From NCBI RefSeq assembly GCF_030864355.1, contig NC_083398.1, positions 1,860,001 through 1,924,000 on the forward strand: a stretch of 64,000 bases of DNA, read 5' to 3'. Under the pieces are notes generated by a model. That model was not told the origin of the DNA. It was given only the letters and a program-made list of their open reading frames with translations, and ran no database searches. This document shows positions 32,668-41,517 of this stretch, piece by piece. The stretch is from Cutaneotrichosporon cavernicola (Eukaryota; Basidiomycota; Tremellomycetes; Trichosporonales; Trichosporonaceae). The first letter of the stretch is position 1; each line of letters starts with the position of its first letter. A program made the position numbers and the translations under genes.

Positions 32668-33285
32668 TTCCGGGAATCTCAAAGGCCGAAGACTGGGGCC
32701 ATACCTAGAGACCTAGAGGTGGCTCCCAGTTGTTCGGCGCGTACCTACCCTCCACGCCATCAAGATGGCAAATCGGAGTGCGGACGGGTTAGAACGCACA
32801 GCAGATGTCTGTGAGTGGGAGGAGTCTGGGAAGCTGTCAGGTTTAGGATACTTTGGAAGGAAGATACGGTATAGCTGTGTTAGAGATGGATGACATTCTT
32901 CAGGCACCACCCAGTTACCAGGATGGTACAACCACGGGCATTGTTCCCTGAAATCGACGGGTTCCTCTGTTCCTAACCACATGCTCGAAACCATCCAAGA
33001 CAAACTGACAGAACAATCCAGCTGACCTTGTAGCAACAGTCCTCGTTCAAGATCCAAGACCTCTACCCATGTCCGAGCACCTCGAGCGCTTCGCCGACGC
33101 CGCCGCGATTACCACTGATACTCGCCATGGCGACAGTTCCGATAGCCCCCATGACCCAGAGAGATGGCGTCTACCTTACGGCAGGCCAATGACGACATGA
33201 GGACTGAGATATCCTCAAGGCAAGGATGTCCAGCAGATCTCATGACCACAAATCCAGCTAGCTTGCGGGCATTGGAATTACCACA

Positions 33286-33320
33286 GCAGGTGTCACCCGC
33301 TCATGTCACCCGACACCTGC
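33286..33320. repeat. GCAGGTGTC inverted repeat
   Basis: Nine-bp perfect arms (GCAGGTGTC, GACACCTGC) around a 17-nt spacer that itself holds two GTCACCC copies. About 420 bp upstream of the surface-protein start. Confidence 0.45.
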
Positions 33321-33740
33321 CAAGTTAACCGCTCCATGCATGCTGGGAGAGAGCATGCCAGGAGAGATGCGGATTCCGGGAAATCCGGAACTAGCACCCA
33401 TGTGTGATTTGGTAGATTACGACACGGGAAGAGGTGAAACAAGAAACAAGACGCGACTCCCCATTTTATCCTGGTCGTATGTTTAGCAACGACTGGTATA
33501 TCCTGGATTGATCTACTTGTTCTCCCAACTGGAACTGGAACTCGTTCAATGGACAGTCACAAATGCGATTACAACCCCGGGGGGCACCTACTTGAAATGG
33601 TCGGGGCCGCGACTTGCGTCGTCTCCTGTACTTGCATTCTCAACACTTCACAGTCGTACACTCGTCAAAACTCCCACTCTTGTGTCCAGCACTCGTGTAA
33701 TCACCATCAACCTCCAACACCTCCTTCCCCTGCCGCCGAT

Positions 33741-36097
33741 ATGTTGGCACTGTTGGTCTCTATCGCGGTACTGGCGTTATCGGTGCTCGCCGAGCCGATA
33801 TACTACCTTGACGCAAGATCAGGCTCGCCCTATTTTACATTCAAGGACGGTTTGGAGCCATGGCGCATCTACAGGCAGGACTGGATGTACCCGGACAGGG
33901 TACCGGTCGACCTTGAGGACGACGTCTGGTTCAGTCGGGAGCAAGCCTTCTTGTACAAGACATCCTCACCTGGAGCTAGCGTCACCTTCAACTCGACAGG
34001 AAGCGTCTCACTGATCCGGGGATATCTCAACTCGACAATGGATCCCGCACGTCTGCAGTCGACAAACATCATTTCGGTCACAGTCAATGGGGAACCCGTA
34101 CCCGTCAACTCGTTGGTTGGGACGGGGGTCATGTTCGTGAATATCGCCATAAATAACGACTCATGGTTCGACCTCAGAGCCACTGGCGGCCTTCCGCACT
34201 CGATCACGGTTACCCTTGGTCCCGAGTGGGAGGGTGAAATCTGTGTCAAGCACGCGACCAGCCACATCTTTCCTCCAGCATTAGAGTGAGATAATTGCAG
34301 GTCATAACTGACACCAGTATGTCAATGGTCCACTTCCCGAACCTAAATGCGAGCCAGTCTCACGTCCACTTGTTTCACACCATGAACCGTACCAATTGGA
34401 TCTGGGAGGGCGAGTGGGAGAGGGTCAAGCGAATCCTTGTGTTGGAAAGTGAGTAGAATGCCGTATCTCGGGTTAATCCGATCGGGTTGTGCTTACGCAG
34501 CGAGCGCCGGTAGGGCTGAATTCCCTTTTGCTCACGGCAAGAAAGGGTCCAAGGTCACCGGTCTACTTCCCGAGAACGCTACAATGTTCATGATAACGTC
34601 CTTGTTCAACAGGGACACTGGAATGATGGTCACGGTTGACCCGCCACCAGTCAAGTCGCCCAGTCCCAATCCATTCATATCCTCCACCAATCAGACATTT
34701 GGGCCATCTCTTCAGAACGGTTTCTTCACAGAGTTGGACCCCGCCCAACGGTACACAGTCACGATTGAGGCCATCAACGACGGCGGCTGCTACCTCGAGT
34801 CTGCGGTTGCATTCCCATACGACATGCTCCGGTATGTTTGATTGATGTTTCCGTGCTGATGCCAGTGTCACCGACCCTACGTATTGGCCTGGGTATTACA
34901 CGGACCCCGGTTCGGGGAACGGAACGGTTGGTTCGGGAACAAGTTCGGGCTCGTCAGACACAAGCAGTGGAACTGGGGGAGAGAAAGCCTCGCAAGACGA
35001 CACAGGCAACCCCCTAGAGAAGAAGACGACCAACACTGGCGTCATCGCAGGCGCCATTGTGAGTTGCATCGCTGAGAACTGCTAACAACAGGTCGCTGCT
35101 CTAGCCGGTTTTGCGGTTGTCGCTGGTCTTGTGACGTGGTACCTTGTCAGGGGCAGGCGCAAGCAGAACGACCAGACCAAGAGGGGGAGCATGGCCAAAG
35201 ACCTGGGCCTGGGCGACAAGCACGAGCTGATCCCCTACGGTGGCAAGGGCTATGGCGGTAGCCATCCCAGCCTGGGCTCTTGTGAGTTACCTCCTCGCTC
35301 TCGCTTACGCAGTGGCGCAGAAGACCACGCCCACTCGGTACCTGGCACCGCTTCCGCTGAGCGTAGGCGAGAGTGGCCAGTACACAGGCCATTCGACCAA
35401 GGGCGCTCGGAACCCCTTCGGAGACGACTCGAGTGCCGAGTCTGCCTCGCACGGCTCAGTCTCCATGACGATGGACACGCCGAGCAGCGACCGACTCGGC
35501 AGCCACCCCCTCCCGGACGACGGAACGCTTCTCGCGGCCGTGCGCGAGGCACTCTCACAGGAGGTGGCACAGCGTGGGGCCGAAGCGCCACCAGGTGTTG
35601 GATTGCCGTTTGACAAGGCGGCAATTGTCATGGCTGTGCGCCATGCGCTAGCCGAATCGGCCTTGGCCAGCAACCAGCCTCCAGTGTCTGAATCCAGCTC
35701 GCCCTTCTCGGGTCCCAACGAGTCGACGATCATCGCGGACCTGAAGGGTATCAGTTCTTCTTCCACACCGTCAGGCGCGTCGGCCACTACGCGTCAGGAC
35801 GACGTCTTGGCTGGAACTACGTCTCGGAACCCCTCTGCCTCGATGGCGCATGCCGCTCATACCGAGGAGAAGGCACTGCTCATGGCCATCAAGGACGTTG
35901 TGGGGCAGGCGAGAGATGGTGGGCGTGGGCGTCGTGCTGCTCGAACACAGCCTGTGCGCGTGCGCCACGATGAGGATGGAGGGACATTCGCTATTGCGCC
36001 GACTTTGCAGGTGGCTGAGGAGGTGCTGCCGCCAATGTATAACCCGCAGTGGGAGAACCGGCGTCGCGGGCGCCAGGATGCGGATGGTGCTCAATAA
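33741..36097 (+). CDS. Large type I single-pass membrane protein
   Basis: Six exons (33741-34285, 34318-34448, 34501-34831, 34866-35058, 35092-35281, 35313-36097) give 724 residues. Layout: signal peptide (MLALLVSIAVLALSVLA, about 1-17); a 325-residue extracellular part with two beta-rich halves and N-glycosylation sequons such as NSTG, NDSW, NASQ, NRTN, NATM and NQTF; a Gly/Ser/Thr stalk; one TM helix near residues 393-413 (AGAIVAALAGFAVVAGLVTW); a basic stop-transfer RGRRKQ; then a 300-residue Ser-rich cytosolic tail. The tail contains two similar segments starting LLAAVREAL and IVMAVRHAL plus LLMAIKDVV, a loose helical repeat. No known adhesion or WSC domain is recognised. It looks like a cell-wall sensor or surface receptor; that is inference from architecture. 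Confidence 0.85.
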
Positions 36098-36185
36098 TTG
36101 TTTCGTGATCGGATGAGAATAGTAGGAGAATCCAATGCATCTCAAATGTGTAACTTGGCCTACTGGCCTACTTGTGTGCTAGTTC

Positions 36186-37269
36186 TCATCCACGGTGCGT
36201 CAGGGGGTTGGCGTTGGTCTTGTCGGGGAGGGCCTGGTCTGCGCCGACAAAGTGGTTGTAGATCATGCGCTTCAGGTGGTCAAAGTAAGTGAACGGTTCG
36301 ATGGGCTTTGCTCCGGGAGGAACGAGGCTTTGGATCGGGGTGACGAGAAAGTCCTTGGGTGGCTCGAAGAAGAAGGGCATGGAGACGCGGTATTTGGTTC
36401 CCCGGTGGATAACACGGTGATAGGTGCTCTTATAAGTGTGGCTCGTGAGGGTATCGATAATATCGCCGATATTAACCACGAACGCGCCGGGCACGACATC
36501 GGCCGCAATCCAGTTCCCATCCTTATCCTCTACCTGGAGGGCGCCCGGCGTATCGTCTGCCAGCAAAAACGTCAGGCATCCATAATCGGTATGCGCGCCA
36601 CACGAGATACCTTTCTCCGGATCAAAGTCTTCTGGTAGTGGAGGGTATCCGATGACCCTCAGGACCCAATAATTGTCCTTTTGCAATTCTTGGAAAACCT
36701 CGGGATATCCCAGCGCGTCCGACATGGCGTGCATGAATGCGTGTCCCACGCGCGTCATTTTGGCGGTATATTCCAGCATGGCCGCCTTGAAGCCGGGAAT
36801 GTCCTCGTCGCTTGGCCAGAGTTGGCGTCCGTTCAATTGGTCCGAGGTGGGACTGGTTGGCTCGGGGTAAATATCAAGTGCTTCCTGTTGGTCACGCTTG
36901 GCGTAGGTTACGTTTTCACCTAGTTTCTGGTATCCGCGGACGCCATCTTGGCTGTTGAAGATGTGGATGGCGTTTTTCTTGTCTTGGGGCTGGTCAAAGA
37001 AGTCGTGTCCCCGTTGTAGGAGGGAGTCGAGGTAGCTTGGATCGAGGCCGTGTCCGGTGACGTAGAAGAAGCCTTGGATGAGTGAGCTGGATGGATGGAT
37101 GGGAAGACTCACCAAATTCGCGGCACGCACGATCAAGTGCGTCGCGCGCCTTACGCCGGTCCTCATCACTCGCCGAGTCGTCGAGGTATGCCGCAATGTC
37201 GACGATGGGGAGGCGCTCACTGCTCATCTTCCCGACGGCCGAGCGGTCGGGCTTGTTGTCGACGGTCAT
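36186..37269 (-). CDS. 2-oxoglutarate/Fe(II)-dependent dioxygenase (IPNS-like)
   Basis: Exons 37269-37113 and 37072-36186 join across a 40-nt intron to give 347 residues. The N-terminal DIOX_N part reads LPIVDIAAYLD and GFFYVTGHG. The iron-binding facial triad is His213-x-Asp215 (HTDYGCLTFL) with His near 271 (YHRVIHRG), and the 2-oxoglutarate salt-bridge Arg is in YRVSMPFFFEP (about 281). All cofactor residues are present, so the enzyme should be active. Fungal relatives act in nitrogen salvage or secondary metabolism; the substrate is unknown. It is divergent from an amino-acid permease with only 447 bp between them, so the two are probably co-regulated. Confidence 0.92.
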
Positions 37270-37716
37270 GGTTGCTTGGTTGCTTGGTTGCTTGGATTGC
37301 TTGGATGATAGCGCTTGAATAGCTTGCATCCCAGTTCCAACCATATATGACGCAACGACAGCGCTTAATGCGCCCGGCGCTTATTGCCCAACCTTACTTC
37401 CCACCAACCCCGCGTTTAAGGCGCTTAACTCGACTATAACGAGATCAAAGCTCCACTAGTACCTGGTGCCCACTTTCCCACCTGAACAGCCGCCGACACA
37501 TGGGCAACATGCACGTAGCCGCGGTAACTCGACATTATCTGGGCACGCGGCACAATGGACCCCGCCGAGGGCCCCAACCCCCGGGCGTCGCTTCTCCAGG
37601 TGGGGTAACTGGAGTCAGAGACGATAGCGCAATCGCAGAGTCCCCATGGGGTCTGCAGAGTCTGCAGAGTCAGACTTAAAAAGACATGCACAGCAATCCT
37701 CATCTCATCATCCACC
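37270..37716. promoter_or_regulatory. Shared promoter, dioxygenase / amino-acid permease
   Basis: 447 bp between divergent starts. Contains four TTGCTTGG-like units (37271-37305) in the dioxygenase leader, repeated GCGCTTAA/GGCGCTTA words (37361-37425), and GATA cores (37308, 37622 and one in reverse at 37527) that could serve nitrogen GATA factors. Confidence 0.45.
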
Positions 37717-39547
37717 ATGGCTGAGAAGGATCCAAGTTTCCATGTCGGGCTCGAGGCCGACAAGTGCTCTGCCCACGAAACGGTCGAGGAGGTCGGACCC
37801 ACGACGGCGCACGGCGTCCCCCACAGCCACCGGTAAGTTGCCATTTAAAGCCAGCTAACGTTCAGTGGTCTGCGTATGCGCCATGTCCAGCTTATTGCGA
37901 TTAGTGGGTCGATCGGATCGGCACTCTTCATTGCCATTGGTATCCCGTTCACCAGTGGTGGTCCACTGGGCTTACTTATCGGCATGTCGCTCTGGTGTAC
38001 GGTCGTGTGGGCCAGTGCGAACTGCCTGATTGAAATCACGACGTTGTTGCCCATTGACGGCGGGTTCATTGGGTACGCAACGCGGTTCGTGGATGAGAGC
38101 TTTGGAATGGCGTTGGGCTGGAACGTGAGTTGTCATCTGAGTTGGGCTGATATTCAGTACACGATTACGCAGTTTACCCTCATTTGCTATGACATTACGG
38201 TGAGTTTTTTAAGGGCAATAAAGCTGAATCAAGGCAATCAACCTTATTATTGAGTATTGGAAACACCTCCATCCCGCCATCATGATTACGGTGACGCTCG
38301 CCGTGATTCTCATATTGAATATCTGGAATGTCCGGTTCTTCGGGGAGGCCGAGTTCTGGATCTCGCTCTCCAAGATCTTCCTCATCATCGGCTTGACCCT
38401 CTACACCCTCATTACAATGTGTGGTGGTAACCCCCTGCGCGATCGGTACGGCTTCCGATTCTGGAAGAACCCAGGCGTGTTTGCCGGTAACACCGAGGCA
38501 AAGCAGATTGTCCAGGGTATTTGGGACAGTATCTGCTGGAGTACATTTGCCGTCGTGGGCCCAGACTACCTGTCCATGGTTAGTGGCGAGGTCAAGAGTC
38601 CTCGCCGAATCATGCCCGTCGCGTTCAAGACGACAGTGTATCGTATCTTTGGGTTCTATCTCATGGGCGCGCTTTGTGTTTCCATCGTGTGTGCTTCGAA
38701 TGACCCGGCGCTGTTGGGGGCCATTGAGAATAAGGCAGCCGGCGCCGCAAAGAGTCCTTACGTCATCTGTGAGTTATCCAACACATCTGCGGAATGCGGA
38801 ATGCGGAATCCTAATTGAACACGACAGCTGACTCCAGCGATGAACCGCCTCGGTATCCCAGCCCTCCCGTCGATTGTCAACGCTGTCATCCTCGTCTCGT
38901 GTATCTCGACCGGCAACGCCTTTGCATTTACCGGCAGTCGCGCTCTCTACGGCCTCGCACTCAACCACCAGGCTCCCAAGGTATTCACGCGCGTCAACCG
39001 CAACGGTGTACCGTACGTCGCCGTCCTCGTGACCCTGGCCTTCGGGTGTCTATCGTACCTCTCCGTCTCGGCCGGCGCGGCAAAGGTCCTGTCATGGTGG
39101 ATCTCGCTGGTGGGCTCGGCCCAGCTCGTGACGTGGACCGCGATCGGGATCACGTGGTTCCGCTTCACGGCTGGTCTCAAGAAACAGGGTCTGTGGCCAC
39201 AGATGCTGCCTCAGCGGGGATATTTGTTGCCGCTGAGCGCGTACTGGCTCGTCATCTGGTCGCCCCTCGTGTTTATCTTCCAGGGATATTATGTCTTCCT
39301 GGGCAAGTTTGACGGTGTCTCGTTTGTGTTTGCGTACGGATCCATCTTTATCTTTGGCGCCATTTACATCGTCTCCAAGATCTACGATTACTCTGTCAAC
39401 AAGCGGTTCAGGTGGGCCAAGCCGCTCGACCAACTCGACTTTGTCACGGACATCAAGGAGATCGAACTCCTCACGGAAGAGTCCGAGGTCGCAAGGATGA
39501 CACATAAGAAGGGCAAGGGGCAGGCGGTTTCCGACATTTTCTTCTAA
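37717..39547 (+). CDS. Amino-acid permease (APC superfamily, YAT type)
   Basis: Plasma-membrane amino-acid/proton symporter. Five exons (37717-37832, 37866-38124, 38158-38199, 38234-38768, 38838-39547) give 553 residues, usual for fungal permeases. The hallmark after the cytosolic tail is RHVQLIAISGSIGSALFIAIG (TM1, with the substrate-contacting GSIGSALF loop). Later signatures include DGGFIGYATRFVDESFGMALGWN, the IIEYW segment, FAVVGPDYLSMVSGEVKSPRR and RALYGLALNHQAPKVF. About twelve membrane spans can be counted. One exon is only 42 nt. Specificity cannot be read from sequence. Confidence 0.93.
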
Positions 39548-39780
39548 CCTCTTGGGGTTTCAGTTGTAGCAGGTAGTATGCAGCGAATACGGTTGCCATG
39601 GAATGGCATCTAAGCGGTTCTCGTTGGATGGGCTCGAGGGCTTCTGCGTTCAGTACAGTACCTATCTCACCGCAGCTATCGTGCATTCTGCATCCCTTCA
39701 TGGCAGTCAACAGCTATCCCATGGTGGCTAGCTGGTGCAACGGCCTGGACACCTCTAGGAGTAAAATACGAGGCTGGATC

Positions 39781-39868
39781 TTGATCTTACGAACTGCACT
39801 TATTGATCTTAAAAACTGCACTTATTGATCTTACAAACTGCACGTATTGATCTTACAAACTGCACTTG
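39781..39868. repeat. 22-nt tandem repeat, four copies
   Basis: Unit TTGATCTTACAAACTGCACT plus two bases, four copies end to end with one to three differences each. Starts 234 bp after the permease stop. Confidence 0.93.
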
Positions 39869-39974
39869 CATGCTATGTCCCATTCCGTTTGAGAGACAAT
39901 AGTGCGTCATAGCTTCCGTCAATATGCGTTAGGAGGTAGTCTCGACAAGGATCGGCGCCACCTCTGTCACACGA

Positions 39975-40014
39975 CAGGTGAAAGCAGACTACTGTAATGC
40001 CGGAATTTCACCTG
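39975..40014. repeat. CAGGTGAAA inverted repeat
   Basis: Perfect 9-bp arms around a 22-nt spacer. Third intergenic inverted repeat in the window that is built on CAGGTG. Confidence 0.45.
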
Positions 40015-40440
40015 ATAGCTCGTGTGATCGTGTGACGCGACGCGACGCGACCAACCCCGCCCCCCAGAGTATCCTCCAGACTAGAAACACTGGCCTGCAA
40101 GCCTTCAAGCTATGCTCTAAGTGCGCCACGAAATGAAACAGGCATTCATTCGTTCATTCCTCCCACCCCAATTGGTGCCAAATGCAGCGGTCTTAGACCC
40201 GTTTCCCCCCACAACGCCCATGCATTCGCAACCTAGATCCTCTGTCAGAGTCGACTCACAGGTTGCCACCCGAGGACTGATAGCGGTGTTTCAGTGGCCG
40301 ACGGCCGACTGCTGGCTGTTGACTCTTCTTCAACATTCGAGTCGACAAGGTGGACATCTGTATATATACAATTCTGGCCACCATGTATCTTTTCTCATCT
40401 CACATCTCACAACTCTTCTTCATCCATCCAAATACCACAA

Positions 40441-40836
40441 GCGTATTCAACTATAAACCCATACACAAACACAATGGTACGCTCTCCTCTCCAATCCCGC
40501 TTACATCAGGTTGCCATCTACAACCCCGACGCGCCTGTCTTTGTTCCCAAGCAGCAGAGGCAGACCAACAATGTGCGTTCAACTATGAACCCACACACAA
40601 ACACAACGGTACGCCCTCCTCTCCAATCCCGCTTACATCAGGGTGTCGTCTTCAACCCCGAGGCGCCTGTCTTCGTTCCGAAGCAGAAGAGCCAGACCAA
40701 CGACGAGTATTCATCTACAAACCCATACCCAAACGCGATGGTACGCTCTCCTCCCCAATCCCGCTTACATCAGGGTGTCGCCTTCAACCCCGAGGCGCCT
40801 GTCTTTGTTCCAAAGCAGCATTCGCAGCCCAACGCC
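40441..40836 (+). repeat. 132-bp tandem repeat, three copies, spanning the start codon
   Basis: Copies at 40441-40572, 40573-40704 and 40705-40836, each 44 codons in the same frame. The start codon ATG at 40474 sits 33 nt inside copy 1. At the matching place copy 2 has ACG and copy 3 has ATG. So the duplicated unit includes leader, start codon and coding DNA of the ancestral gene. Confidence 0.93.
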
Positions 40837-41163
40837 GAGGTTGTCAACCAGGACACGGAGCCCAACCCGTACGGGATCGATGATCAGTTTCCAGACATCC
40901 CACGCGACTCTCCATCTCCCACTATGGAGGATTACAGTACCGCATCCTCTACCCTGCATCTGGTAAGCGGCGACGTCACATTGCTTGCCTCCTTCAATAT
41001 GGTAAGCTATCGTGACGGACCGTATTCCGTCAGACGTGTCAACTACGAGTTCGAGGTAGTGGAAACAACCACCTCTTGGGATTAACGACCATCGTTAGTG
41101 AGCAACGGCTCCTTCCTCGACTACGACGGTTCGATCCTCACCAACGAGGACTCGTACAGGTAA
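40474..41163 (+). CDS. Small protein with three tandem PAM2-like motifs
   Basis: Each 44-residue repeat carries VRSPLQSRLHQ followed by [YF]NP[DE]APVFVPKQ. The latter fits the PAM2 pattern L-N-P-x-A-x-x-F-x-P that docks on the MLLE domain of poly(A)-binding protein, with the first Leu replaced by Tyr or Phe. Preferred model: exons 40474-41001, 41034-41055 and 41099-41163 (introns 32 and 43 nt), 204 residues, ending LDYDGSILTNEDSY-R. The unspliced ORF would end at 41085 instead. After the repeats comes an acidic linker and a short beta-rich end (TLHLVSGDVTLLASFN). A function in mRNA binding or translation is inferred from the motif only. An in-frame ATG at 40294 exists but lies before the repeat unit. 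Confidence 0.6.
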
Positions 41164-41517
41164 TATATAGTCTATAATAGGTGTTGGCTTCCGAAATAGG
41201 AATTCATAATGCGATTAGGCCTTTTTCTAATACTTCTTGATTAGGATTGTGAGGATAGAAACATTAGAATTCGGTCTAATGCAATGGTCAGACATTAGAA
41301 ATCTCCAGGTGGAGGTGGAGGGGTGTCTCAGAAGTAGGTTGTGGGTTATTAGTTATCAGGCCAGTATCACCATCAGTCGCAACTCATCTCCATCGTCCGC
41401 CATTGAGCATAGACCTCGTTCCATGCAACGGCTGCCATCAGAAGTCCATTAGTCGCCAGTAGGCATCACTATGTGTCAAGAACAACCACAATTACATACA
41501 CAGGTACAACTCACCTT
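41164..41517. other. Convergent intergenic region, nothing recognised
   Basis: AT-richer stretch with scattered ATTAG words between two gene ends; no gene or clear repeat. Confidence 0.5.

Larger units (their letters stand above)
32385..33740. other. Divergent intergenic region with two inverted repeats
   Basis: 1.36 kb between the MFS gene and the surface-protein gene. Contains a palindromic pair of CACGTG E-boxes (32647-32667) and a GCAGGTGTC/GACACCTGC inverted repeat (33286-33320). A minus ORF of 114 codons at 32713 lacks motifs and is not called. Confidence 0.55.
39548..40473. other. Intergenic region with tandem and inverted repeats
   Basis: Holds a 22-nt, four-copy tandem repeat (39781-39868), a CAGGTGAAA/TTTCACCTG inverted repeat (39975-40014) and the leader of the PAM2-like gene, which is itself part of the 132-bp tandem repeat. 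Confidence 0.6.

Noticed and set aside
40441..40836. Three spaced repeats considered as a CRISPR-like array
   Set aside because: The units abut with no unique spacers, are 132 bp long and coding; the host is eukaryotic.
40474..41085. Unspliced reading of the PAM2-like gene
   Set aside because: Possible, but two introns of typical form (41002-41033 and 41056-41098) give a joined frame with a better C-terminus; kept as an alternative only.
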